This document shows, in pieces, positions 11,736-22,340 of a stretch of 64,000 bases of DNA (position 1 is its first letter; every line of letters starts with the position of its first letter). A model generated the notes under the pieces. The model saw only the letters and a program-made list of their open reading frames with translations, did no database searches and was not told the DNA's origin. Source of the DNA: Alviniconcha marisindica (taxonomy: Eukaryota; Mollusca; Gastropoda; Provannidae); NCBI GenBank assembly GCA_018857735.1, contig JABMCL010000307.1, positions 93,501 to 157,500 on the forward strand, given 5' to 3'. Position numbers and translations under genes: made by a program.

Positions 11736-11776
11736 CTTTTTTTATCTCATCTCTCTCTCTCTCTCTCTCTCTCTCT
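11691..11776. repeat. (CT)n microsatellites
   Basis: Two CT runs (11691-11728 and 11751-11776) separated by a T-rich spacer. Confidence 0.9.
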
Positions 11777-11867
11777 ATTATATATATGCATTAGAACTTG
11801 GGCAGTTGGAGTGGGACGAATTTCCTGAAAATAAACTACATCAAATATTTCCAGATTTAAAAGAGTG

Positions 11868-12183
11868 TACTGTTTGTCCTCGGACAAACAGAAAAGAAGA
11901 GACTGATATCCTGTGTGTCCTCGGACAAACAGTAAAAAAGAGACTGTGATATCCTGTGTGTCCTCGGACAAACAGTAAAAAAGAGACTGTGATATCCGTG
12001 TGTCCTCGGACAAACAGAAAAAAGAGACTGTATATCCTGTGTCCTCGGACAAACAGTAAAAAAGATGACTGATATCCTGTGTGTCCTCGGACAAACAGTA
12101 AAAAAGAGACTGTGATATCCTGTGTGTCCTCGGACAAACAGAAAAGAAGAGACTGTAATATCCTGTGTATCCTCGGACAAATA
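11868..12183. repeat. ~43-bp minisatellite, about seven copies
   Basis: Copies of a unit built from 'TGTGTGTCCTCGGACAAACA' followed by 'GTAAAAAAGAGACTGTGATATCC'. Unit length varies from about 39 to 45 bases. Three overlapping open frames on the minus strand (up to 156 codons) arise from this array and read as the same repeated peptide in shifted phases. I reject them as genes. Confidence 0.9.
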
Positions 12184-12316
12184 AAAATATCGATTTCTCG
12201 ATATCTCGATTGCACATTGGTCATTCTTTTATTACTCATTCCTTTTCATCGGATGTAATGAAAGATTGACTATAGAACACATTATTTTAACTTACTTGTT
12301 CTGATTTTATTGAAAT

Positions 12317-12417
12317 AAGAGAGGGCCATTTTACAGCTCAATCACTGCGTGTATTATTTCAAGAAAATAAGAGAGGGCCATTTTACAGCTCAATCACTGC
12401 GTGTATTATTTCAAGAA
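12317..12417. repeat. Tandem duplication of ~50 bp
   Basis: Two nearly identical 50-base copies beginning 'AAGAGAGGGCCATTTTACAG' and ending 'TATTATTTCAAGAAA'. The high identity suggests a recent event. Confidence 0.9.
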
Positions 12418-12594
12418 ATATCATTGGAAAATATTTTTCAACTTTCTGAAAAATATCAATATATTTTGACAGAATAATTTAAAACTTTCTCATGATTTTT
12501 TGTTCTGTTTGTCTTTTACCTACTTTAAAAAAAATCATCTGACCATATAGTAGTTTTAGCATAGTTCTTTTGTTATTTTCCCAACTGTTATGTT

Positions 12595-12685
12595 TTCCTT
12601 ACTATGTAGCTAGTACGTTCTGTTGCCATTGTTGGATGTTCAGTTTGAGTGATGCTTTGCGGATGCGAAGTTGTCCCTCTAAAGT
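12595..12685 (+). repeat. Dispersed repeat, related to 25755-25840
   Basis: It contains 'CCATTGTTGGATGTTCAGTT' followed by 'TGAGTGATGCTTTGCGGATG'. A diverged copy at 25755-25840 carries the same blocks with extra homopolymer bases. The surrounding 12420-13370 is AT-rich with no gene recognised. Confidence 0.5.
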
Positions 12686-13369
12686 ATGGAGCGCATAGCA
12701 GTTTACAATTATTTCATCAGTACAGTAATTACATTGATGATATCGCTTTTTTTGTAATCTGGGTTTTTTATTTTTTGAAAACCTTTAGTTTTGTATAATT
12801 TTGTATTGACATGGTGGTGTCTCAGCTTCATATATTATTGTGTGATTCAGGAAGGAACTTTTTTTTAACGCGCAGTCAACCATGACGGTTATATATATCA
12901 TGGCAAAACATTTTTTATGACACCACGTTTGATTAAGCTTGTGGAGACAATATGAGGGGTTTAATAACATATATTTATAGGTATATAATGTATGTTTGTA
13001 GTATTATTACTTACTAAAGTATGCTTTCCCTCACAGTTGCATTTTAGATTTTGATATAGAAGGCTTAATGCTATGTAAGTTTTTAATTTCACTGTAAAGT
13101 GCTGCGAGACGCTCCGTGCAAAACTCCATCCATGGATTTCCACTTATTAATAAATAATATTATCGTTTTCATTATCAGTTGCAAACACAAAAGGTTAAAA
13201 AAGTTGATTTTAATTAGACAACACAACTCGCGCAAATTTTGATGGTGAACCTTTTTCAAACAACAGAGCGCTAATACACTAATAAACGATGGCAGATGAA
13301 ACTTGTCTGCTGATCAGGTTTCAGTTAATGTTGCAGTGTGTTGAAGAATCACTATTATAAAATAATGAT

Positions 13370-13775
13370 CATTATTTGATGAGCTGTTTAGTGTTACTGG
13401 CTTTTCCTGCCTGTAGTCATGTTGTGACAAGAAATATTCTGAAACATATGAAATGCTCACCGACCTTGTCATTTATTTTGTATCATTATTATATAAAAAG
13501 AGTTATTATTTGACGAGTTGTTTGACGTTACTGCCTTTTCCTGCCAGCTTAAATGTTATTGTGACAAGAAATATTCAGTCACATATCAAATGCTCACTGA
13601 TTTTGTCTTTCATTTGTATAAAATAAAATAAAGTTATTATTATTATTTGACGTTACTGCCTTTTCCTGCCGGCTGACATGTTATTGTGACAAGAAATATT
13701 CAAATACATATCAAACACTCACGGAATCTGTCGTTTATCTTGTATGATTCTTATAAAATAATGATGATTATTTAT
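13370..13775 (+). repeat. Three diverged ~120-bp tandem units
   Basis: Each unit contains 'TTACTGCCTTTTCCTGCC', 'TGTGACAAGAAATATTC', 'ATATCAAATGCTCAC' and a 'TTATAAAATAATGA'-type AT tail (near 13380, 13515 and 13640). A fourth, more diverged relative lies at about 14540-14620 ('GAGAAATATTCAG', 'AAATGCCCACC'). Probably an old tandem-repeat family. Confidence 0.75.
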
Positions 13776-13844
13776 GACCCCCTCCCACGAAGCCAGTCTT
13801 AGGTCTCAGCTGTTAATCAGCCCTGGAGACAACTATACTATGGT

Positions 13845-13990
13845 TAAAGTAAGACTCTTCTGTTGGTGGTGTTGTGTTTGTTGCATTGTTCTCTTAACTT
13901 TATGTATTTTTTACGAGCCCGCCATGACCACAACAAAACTGCCCCTTGTGGGATGATTTTTGAGTTTTGGAACTGAATTGAATTGAACTT
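13845..13990 (+). repeat. SINE-like 3' tail, copy 3
   Basis: It ends in 'CCTTGTGGGATG' and 'GAACTGAATTGAATTGAA', the same 3' end type as the copies near 10.8 and 11.5 kb. Confidence 0.5.
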
Positions 13991-15000
13991 GATTATAGCC
14001 CCTGGGGGGTCCATCTGAGTGACTATTTTTTGGAGGGGGCGGGGCAGAATTACATTTTTAGGCCTTAAATTGTCCAGTAGTTGTGATATTTTCCTTAGAA
14101 ATGTAATTATTAAAAACTGGGTTTGAATGCTCCGACCCAGGAGCAAAGGATGTTAACGTTATGCGACTGAAGTGACCGTCGTTTGGCCGAACAGAATGTA
14201 TTTGTACAGAACTCCAGCATGTCGTACACCTTAGTCCAAATTATTACCTTGAACAAATTCTGGAAGTTTGGCTATCTCTAAGCCCCGTTGTTAAGAAAAA
14301 TATGCAACCTTCAGGGCCGTTTCACAAAATAACCAGCATACCGCTTTATCAATTTTAAATAACCACTTCAGTAATTCTTTTACTACACTCAACAGTCTTC
14401 ATTTAAATACCAAAATAATCAGCAGGAACTGCAACCTCTACAATTAAACATATGAAATCATCCAAAATGCGACTTAACACTGATTACTTTCGAGGGGCAC
14501 ACGAGTTCTTTAAAGTTAGTGTGTGTTTTTTCTGCACGGCTTTTGAAATGTTTTATAAGTTGCGGCGAGAAATATTCAGATTTATGTCAAATGCCCACCA
14601 AATCTGTCATTTAGCTTTGCATTGCAGTTCATGCAGAATTCTCGCACAGCTTTGGAAAGAAAAAAGGAATGAGCGAGCTATTTGGGATTTGACCTCATCA
14701 ATGAATGGATGACTAAACTGACTGTCACTTTAATAAATCCTGAAGCGACTGATATGTTAATTATAAGGCAAGCACAAACCTTATATACTCGGAGAGAATA
14801 CACTGACAGTATCTAATTAATGAATCCCGCACGGTGCCAAACCCTGTGAAGAGAACAAGTTGTAAGCGCGCTAAGACCGATTCGCTACAGCAAAGACGGA
14901 AAAACTAACGCGCAAGCAAAAGTCAATAAAATGAGAAGGTATACAGAGAGCATGATCCAAGACGGCAATAAAATAAAAAATAAATAAAGGAAAGCTAAGC
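13991..15000. other. Intergenic DNA, no gene recognised
   Basis: Short frames only. Apart from the diverged repeat unit at about 14540-14620, I see no splice-bounded exon or family similarity. Confidence 0.4.
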
Positions 15001-15009
15001 ACACACACA

Positions 15010-15069
<60 letters not shown>

Positions 15070-15672
15070 CACCCCACCACCCCACCACCACCACCACCAC
15101 CACCGCTGTGGTAAGAAACAAGCAAAAAACCGCCATGCAAGAAGATAGAAAAGGACCAACAAATCTTACCTTTTCAGTCGTTATTATCAGAAGACTGCGA
15201 TGTAAAGCAAATAGTGTTGGCGCCGAAATCTCTAGAAAACTGTAGTTACAGGTAAAATGTCTAAATCGGTACCCAGACACACACGTCCACCTAAAGCAAA
15301 CGTTTAGGTCGCTACACTCCCGCGTTTGACTGACTTTGCCGCTACACTCCGTTTGACTGACTTTGAAAAATGCCGCCCAAACTTGAACCACACGGGTTTT
15401 TCGCGGCCGGGCTTAGGCCGCTTGCCACGCGCTTCAGTGACTGAGTTGCTTGCGTGCACAGAAATTATATCCTGGTTTTTGAACACAGGTATTTAGGTCA
15501 ACCAGAGGTACAATAGTGTACTGTCTCTAGGTCAACTGACAGCGTGCAATCGTGTAGGCCTATTGAATTTTCGCGGCAACAGCTTTCTATGCACGAGGGG
15601 AAAAAGAACAAAAGTGACGGCAGTGATAATGATATTACCCACAATAGCCTAATGATAATAGAAATACTAGTG

Positions 15673-15728
<56 letters not shown>
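15001..15728. repeat. (CA)n/(CCA)n and (CTA)n microsatellites
   Basis: A CA run at 15001-15068 passes into CCA/CCACC repeats to about 15104. A CTA trinucleotide run of about 56 bases lies at 15672-15728. The tyrosine-only or histidine-only frames they create are artefacts. A 28-base near-repeat containing 'CTACACTCC' and 'GTTTGACTGACTTTG' occurs at 15312-15364. Confidence 0.9.
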
Positions 15729-15956
15729 AAATTATGACAAAAATAACATCTACAGTGATAGCAGATTAATTACGGCGGCAATGATAAGTATACTAACACT
15801 GACATATATATCAGTAATGACAACGACTCGATGCCAACGCTGTGGCTTTTGAAAACTATGATATTTTTTCCCGAAGACCGACGAGTTCACTGATTGTGCT
15901 TCACGATTGACTCGTTGACTACAAAAGCAGTTTCATGCAATGTCCACGGCTTCATA

Positions 15957-16130
15957 GTTCAGGAGCTGTGTGAGAGTCGAGGTGGCCGTCCTGGGCTGTC
16001 CGTCCTAACGAGCCTTCTGGTTTCCGTGGACGTAAAGAATTATTGAACCATGCTTCGGCATTGGTCACAACTTGTCCCTAACATGTCAACTGACATCTGA
16101 GGACATTAAGCATCACTTCATCATCATCAT
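15957..16130 (+). repeat. SINE-like family, long tail copy
   Basis: It starts 'TTCAGGAGCTGTGTGAGAGT' and runs through 'GAGGTGGCCGTCCTGGGCTG', 'GTTTCCGTGGACGTAAAG' and 'TTGAACCATGCTTCGGC' to a 'CATCATCATCAT' end. It is highly similar over about 170 bases to 16601-16773. The CAT-repeat end is a plausible retroposon tail. Confidence 0.7.
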
Positions 16131-16246
16131 CTGTCCACGGCTACCAAAGCTCGGAAGCTGTGTAAAAGACGAGGTGGCCTATGTGAACGTTGAACGTTGA
16201 ACTTGTCGGTTACAGCAGAGATACTACAGTATAGTGTAGTGTCTCT

Positions 16247-16470
16247 GGTTACAGCGTGAGCCGGCTTGGCCAAGCAGTGATGCGTTAGGGGCGACGTCGG
16301 TTCGGATTTCCCGCTTCGGCTCTCCTTTCTCCTCAGAAGGTGTGGATACTGCAAGTCTTGTGACTTTGCCCTTCGCAATTAATGAAACATTAAAATGGCT
16401 CTCGTCCCTGCGGCATGCCCATCCTAATGCAGAAATCATGCTGGTGATGTCAGAGTGGTGTAAAGTTAGG
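16247..16470 (+). repeat. tRNA-headed SINE copy
   Basis: It begins 'GTGAGCCGGCTTGGCCAAGC' with a degraded T-arm ('GGTTCGGATTTC'), then a body with 'CTTGTGACTTTG' and 'AATGAAACATTAAAATGGCT' and a 'GCTGGTGATG' segment. The same body is at 16793-17000 and, inverted, at 40640-40770. The copy is followed by poly-C and CA runs (16471-16520). Confidence 0.7.
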
Positions 16471-16600
16471 ACACCCCCCCCCCCCCCCCCCCCCCCCCGC
16501 ACACACACACACACACACACTGACCACCCCAACCGTCCTCGTGCCGCCTCGTGAGATGCCGCAGTCCCCGCCAGCAGGATATATAGCTACCATTATGGAG

Positions 16601-16773
16601 TTCAGGAGCTGTGTGAGAGTCGAGGTGGCCGTCCTGGGCTGTTCCTCCTAACGAGCCTTCTGGCTTCCGTGGACGTAAAGATTTATTGAACCATGCTTCG
16701 GCGTTGGTCACAGCTTGTCCCTAATATGTCAGCCGACATCTGAGGACATTAAGCATCACTTCATCATCATCAT
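16601..16773 (+). repeat. SINE-like family, long tail copy
   Basis: Near-duplicate of 15957-16130, including the CAT-repeat end. It sits between two tRNA-headed SINE copies, making this 1.1-kb stretch a nest of retroposons. Confidence 0.7.
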
Positions 16774-16792
16774 CAACTACTGTGTTAAATTT

Positions 16793-17105
16793 GTGAGCCG
16801 GTTTGGCCTAGCGGTAAGGCGTTAGGCTGGTAAGCAGAGGACCTCGGTTCGAATCCGCTTCGGCTCTCCGTTCTCTTCAAAAGTTGTGTATGTGGATACG
16901 GTCTTGTGACTTTGTCCATCACAATTAGTGAAACATTAAAATGGCTCTCATCGCTGCCTAACTTAATGCTAGTCATTCTGCTGGTGACAGTGTAGCGATA
17001 GGTATATAATCTCCCTCTTCCCCCATCTCCATTCCCCCTCCCCCCTTCTCCCCGTCCCTAATAAGCCTTACGGTTTCTGTGGACGTTAAGCACCATGTTT
17101 ACTTA
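16793..17105 (+). repeat. tRNA-derived SINE, best copy
   Basis: The first 75 bases look like a tRNA: D-arm/A-box region 'GGCCTAGCGGTAAGGCG', T-arm/B-box 'GGTTCGAATCC' and an acceptor-like 'GAGCCGG...CGGCTC' pairing. The unrelated body ('AAACATTAAAATGGCTCTCA') and a tail ending 'GGTTTCTGTGGACGTTAAGC' with TTAC repeats identify it as a SINE and not a tRNA gene. The internal Pol III promoter boxes appear intact. Confidence 0.75.
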
Positions 17106-18900
17106 CTTACTGTGTTAAACACGTCTAACGCACGAACGTTGGTCAAGTTACAGCTGGCAGGTACGGCCATAAAATAATATTTGTAGGCCTACCCCAAACG
17201 GAGGCTGCATTTAGGCCTAGCGAAAATCAGTTGTAACCGAGTGCATTGTGTGTTGTTTGTTGAGTGTGGCTTTACGTCCGCAGAAAGCGTAGGCTTAATA
17301 GGGACGGGAGCCAAGGAGGCCCAAACCTCGCTCTCAAACCCCTCCTGAGCTCTGATTGGTTTTTTTGGTTTGGGAGAGTCCCCTTACTTCCGCAGAAACC
17401 GTGGGGCTTATTAGGGACGGGACCCCAAGGACGGCCCCCTCGACTTTCACAGGGCCCTCCTGAACTTGACATTGTTTGTTTTATTCTGTTCTATCTTTTT
17501 GTTTAAATGTCCTCAGACCCCCTAAAGGTTTTAGGGACAATCTGTAAAGCAAGCTTGTCTGGGATAAAAAATGAAATTTTGTGTGTTCCGGGCCATGATT
17601 TTTCCCTTTTCTTTCTTTTCCCCTTTCCCCTTTTTTGTTTGGGCCCAAAGGGTTTTTTTAGGCCCTTAACTTTCCGAAGTACCCAAAACTTGCGCGTTTG
17701 GGCCCCGCCGCGCCCCGGGAAAGGGGGACGACAGAGTAAAGTTTCGACCGCGGGAAACCGCCCGAAAAAAAGGGAGGGGACAGGGAGCCCCCGGGAACAA
17801 GGAAGTGTTGGGGCGGGGCCCCCCATTCCCCAGCGATTTTGGCACTGTGCAATTGCTGTTTAATTTCTTGTCCCGGGCCCAAGTCCGTCGCCACTGTTGT
17901 TGACAAAAACAACTTGGACAACCCCAAGAAAAGGGGAAGTCCAATCTTCTTACCCCAGCCCCAACCCCCCTACTCATGATCTCTTCTGGGCAAAAGTTAA
18001 AGGGTCCAGCTCCACCTCCCCCCTTGATCTCTTGATTTTTGCCCTGGTACCCTGTCCCCCCCGTTTAATGGGCCATCTGCCCCCCGGGCCCGAAAGCAAA
18101 TGAATCGCCCGCCGCGTCCAGAGCTAAGGAGCTGTGGGGAAAGTCGAGGTGGCCGTTTTGGGTTGTTGAGTTTTTGTTTAAGTCCTCAGATGTTAAAAGC
18201 ATTTTAGGGCAATCTAAAAAAAAGTTTGACTTGGATATATCATGGGTTGTCATGGGGGAGAGGGGGGGGATGGGGAGCGAAAAAAAAGTTTGGGTTTCCA
18301 CTTGCGGATCAATATTTGGATCGGGATATGAGGTCGCTGGAACAAAGGGGAAATGAGGGGTGAGGGGAGAGATGAGATGTGTCCACCGCGGAAAATTGGG
18401 GGCAGGGTGCTGGGGTGTCTTGGCTGTAGGGGGTATTCACTCGTAGAAGGGGCCCCGCACATGGGGGGGTCCGGTTAAAAAGATGGGTCGTCCACTTTTT
18501 ACTTTAAAAACTGGGTTTGCAGATAAAAAACCCGTAATTTGTCGGCGGGCTGCACCAACATGTAATTGTACAATCGGCACACACAGTATTTACATTTAAA
18601 AAACGTCAAAGGGGACGCAATGGTATTTTAAAAATACACTTGTGGAAAAAGGGGGGGGCCTGTAGCCCAGGCGGTTTAAAAACACGGGGGGATGAAAGCA
18701 TACTTTTGGTGGTGGTCGCTAAAATTAGGTCCAGCAGACTTGGGTGCGGGAAAACACGGGGACGTTCCCCCCTTCCTCCGCCCCCCGGGGTTTAAACCCC
18801 GAGCGGGGGGGGCGTTAAACCGTAGCCTTTTTCCCCCCAACCTACAGGAAAGGCTGCCAGTGGGGAAGGTGTAGACCATCGGGTGCAGCCCGAAGGGGGG
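17106..18900. other. GC-rich degraded sequence with inverted SINE fragments
   Basis: No gene. Two inverted fragments of the SINE-like tail are visible ('TTTACGTCCGCAGAAAGCGT' near 17270 and a similar piece near 17385-17465), and a forward fragment lies at 18118-18165. From about 17300 onward runs of G, C, T and A are unusually long, a texture that continues to about 26100. Confidence 0.5.
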
Positions 18901-19242
18901 CTCCACCCTTTCCCACGTTTAAAGGCACACTCCCAGGTTTTTTTTTAAACAGGGGCGTCCCACGTGCGTAGTTTCCCAGTCAGGGTGGAATGGTCTGAAA
19001 TGAGGTCCCGGGAGAAAATACGTGGTGAAACGAGACGCTAACCCCCTCACATTTTCGTCGGAAAGCACATGAATCTCCGGGACCCCCAAAGTGCAGACGA
19101 TGCATGAGGGAATATGTGGGGCGGCTCTTCCGGGGAAGAAGACTCCTGCCCGGCGGGGGGGGAGAGGTATCGTAAAAACCCCTTTGGCCGGGGCCCCATT
19201 GAGTGGAACCCCCTTCTCCCACTGCTTCCACGCCTGCTTGTT

Positions 19243-19686
19243 TTAGTTCCGCATTTCGTCGGCCAGGCCGATTTTCATCGTCACGGTCGAGGAGTCAACT
19301 CCCTTCCCTCTTTTTGCTGCTCTATCCGCCTTCTCGTTTCCAGAGAGGCAGAGGGGCTGGTACCCACTGAAAGCGAATTTCCGTACCGCCGGGGTGATCA
19401 GCTGAGGGGTTTGGTTGCCCGCGATCTCCCCGCCCCAAGACCCTCCCGTGCGTTTTGGGGTCGGATTTGGAGGCTGCCAGCCCCCCTTGGAGTCGCTGCA
19501 GATAACGTGGCAAAGGGGTGATTTTTTATCGCCCCTGATTTGTTGCGGGGGCCCATGGAGATAAGCCAACAGCTCAGCGGTAAAGGGACCGACACTGCGG
19601 GTAGTGAATAGGAGTGTGGGGAGGTTTTTAACTCTGGGATCACAAAGGCAGCTCCAGCTCCCATCCTCCATCACAAAAACCGTCAT
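19243..19686 (-). pseudogene. LINE RNase H fragment
   Basis: Two overlapping minus-strand frames give 'FTAELLAYLHG', 'HVICSDSKGG' and, near the end, 'LSGNEKADRAAKRG'. These correspond to the E, D-S and G-N-E-x-A-D blocks of RNase H. The frame changes between the middle blocks. This supports an RNase H-bearing LINE. Confidence 0.75.
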
Positions 19687-20639
19687 TTAAAAGATTTTCA
19701 GGTGGTTTTTTTTTTTTTTTGGGTTAATTTTCCTTCCGGGCATACCCTAGCTGTAAACTGCTAGAACAGGGATTTGGCCCGTTTCAAGCCCTTCCAGTCC
19801 ACCTCAACTGGGCTCTTTCCCAGGAGCCAAGGTGGATAGGGATGCTGGGCCTCGTCGCCACCTAAACACCATCCGGTCCCGCGCCCCGGACCGGGACCAG
19901 GTCACAGATGGAGGGGTAGGACGGGATTTGGGGAGGGGTTTCGGAAGGCAGTATTTTTCTCGTCGACGGGGGAGTTGTCGACGGGTTGGCATTTTAAAAA
20001 CATATTTATACAGCCGAGCTGGATGTGGGGGACGGAAGGGGAAAAACCCCGGCCCCTCTCTGTACCCCAACCTGGGGCCCACGGACTGCGGCAGCCCGAG
20101 GGCCAGTCGCAGACCGCCACCTCTTGGCGGTGGGGCGGGCAGGCCCGTTTTCGATAGGTGGGGCAGGGCCCTTCCAGTCCGTACGACGGGGCGTAAACGA
20201 AACCAGGGCCCCGCCCCACTTTTAAAGGGGGGATTTTGGGGTTTGGGCCCCAGGGCTAAAGCAGAAGCCCCTTGATAACGTTGAGGGCTCGGGAGGCTTT
20301 GGCGCGTTGTGCGCGACCTGCTGGTTCTTTACCCCCCCAGCGAGTGAAGTTTTCCACCCAGGTACTTAATTTTTTCGATGCAAAGATGCTCTGCCCGTTC
20401 ACCCTGATGTCACCTCCGTGTTCTGAGAGGTTTTGGGTTGTGGAATGGGACGAACACTGTTTTCTGGGAAAAAAAGAGGGGAATCCATTTACTTGCTTTA
20501 AAGGGGGACCCCCCCGTCCCCCGTTTCCTGGAAATTTTCATGCGTTTTTTACACCCGAGCTTTTTTGGGAAGGGTCTGAATGGGGTTCCATACCCGGCCA
20601 AGTGTCGGTTTTAATGGGTCAGCACAAACCTTTTTTTTC

Positions 20640-21266
20640 ACTGCCGTGTCCCGCCCCCCGGGGAAACCAGATGTTGAACAACGGGGGGGGGCGATCACTG
20701 ACCCCTGAGGAACGCCATACTTACCCCTTTGGGGTCGACGTGGCTCCCTTCCCCCTGACCGCATCGATCTGTCGTCGGAAGGATCGGATGTAGTTTTTAA
20801 CATTTTGGGCCGGAAAATTTCCGATCTTGTCGAGTTTCTTTTAGAAACTTGGCGTGCCAGACCGGGTCGAGGAAAGGGAAAGAGTCAAAGAAGCACTCAG
20901 TGGGGCCCCTTTCTCCTCCCTAGCCCCCTCCCGACGTGCTAAACCCAGTTTACCAGGTGGTTGTGACACTCCGTCCCCGTCGGAAGCCGGCCTGGCACAC
21001 GGGAAACATTTTTTTGGGACTCACAGGGGTTTTTTCTAGTCGGTTTTAATCACCCGCTCGTACACTTTCCCTTGGGATGTCAGGGAGATGGGTCTGTAAC
21101 TCCCGAGCTCCTTCCTCGGTTTGCCGTGTTTGTGGATGGGGACGACAATGGCGTGTTTCCACCCAGCGGGGATTGTCCCCCCATCCCAGCATCTTTGGAA
21201 GAAATCCAGCGGGAAAACGACTCGGGGGCCTCTTTCAGCATCCGATACGAGAGGGTTTGTCCACAC
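20640..21266 (-). pseudogene. LINE reverse transcriptase fragment
   Basis: The frame at 21266-21036 reads 'FFQRCWDGGTIPAGWKHAIV' followed by 'VPIHKHGKP' and 'LGSYRPISLTSQGKVYERVI', the standard N-terminal RT blocks of non-LTR elements (P-x-x-W-K, I-P-I/H-K-x-G and Y-R-P-I-S-L). About 300 bases on, another frame contains 'GVPQGSVIAP', the RT block before the catalytic aspartates. The YADD-type box itself cannot be read in one frame. Confidence 0.8.
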
Positions 21267-21899
21267 CGGTGGAGACTGACTTTTTTGGGATGGAAGCCAA
21301 GGCTCGTCTTAGTTCGGTGCAGGTCAGGGGGGCTTTTAAAACCGCCAAACTGTCGTTTTGGCCCGGGGCGTGAAGGAGCCCCCATTTTCTGTCGGAATTG
21401 TTGCCGTCCCCCGGGGAGACTGTGGGGTGTCACTGGCCTCAGCAAAAGGGGCTTTCGCGGGGACCCGTTCCGCTTTGCTCTGGGCCGGGGTTTGTACTTT
21501 GTGTGCCGTGTTGCGGGGTTACAATCGGGAAAAACCCAACTCCCGGGCTTCATTTTTTGATCTTCTTCCACACAGTCCAACCCCAAAACCCCGGGAAAAT
21601 AGAACCGCGAAGGCATCCAGTGATCCTTTTTGGCCTGGCTTTGTCTTTTGCAGTTTTTTGGGCCCGCTTTCATTCGTTCGTGAGTCCGGCGTTTGGTTTT
21701 TGGAGTAGTGTGACATTACCCTTTTGACTCTGACAGCCTCCCCACTTTTTTGGTTCCCCCAAAGGGGTTGCATTCGACCGGGGACAGCCCCCACCGGCCC
21801 ACCCGGTATACCCTTCCCGGCGGCTTAAGAATGGGGGGGGGACTATTCGTCGGTTCACTTCGTCGAGGTCAGCATCGCCTACGTTTATCTCTGCGGTTC

Positions 21900-22340
21900 C
21901 CAGAAGACTCCTGAACAAGTCCCAGTTGGCCAGGTCGTGGTGTACTTGCTGGTGGTAGCAGGAGTCTCCTTCTCTGCTGAGAAAACGAAGCTGACTGTGA
22001 TGGGCAGGTGGTCCGGGCGACAAAGAATCCGCACCTACTTCCCACTTCCCCACCGCTGGCTGTGTCGGGAGTCACGAGGGTCAGGTCGATAGCCGACGGC
22101 CTCTGATCCGAGCGGTCAGGTATGCGGGTGAAAGATCCATCGTTCAACACGATGAAAATCACTGTTGTTAAACTGGGCGGTGAGTGAGGGCGATGAGGAC
22201 TCGTAATCCCGCTCCCAGCTTCTGTCCCGGACGTTGAAGTCTCCAACCAGGCATCTGCCTTTGCCTCCGAGCTCAGTCAGCCAGTCGAAACTGGTGCATG
22301 ACTGGGGGGGGTAGCAGTTCACAATCATGAAATCCAACCC
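21900..22340 (-). pseudogene. LINE endonuclease fragment
   Basis: Minus-strand frames read 'MDFMIVNCYPPQ', then 'GRCLVGDFNVRDRSWE', which matches the catalytic G-D-F-N block of EEP-type LINE endonucleases. They continue with 'NDGSFTRIPDRSDQRPSAID' and 'LTLVTPDTA', the S-A-I-D-L-T block preceding the usual S-D-H motif. The terminal S-D-H motif is not legible because of frame breaks. Confidence 0.75.

Noticed and set aside
11868..12183. CRISPR-like arrays (also the 35-, 55- and 59-bp arrays)
   Set aside because: Units are contiguous with no unique spacers and the genome is eukaryotic, so these are minisatellites.
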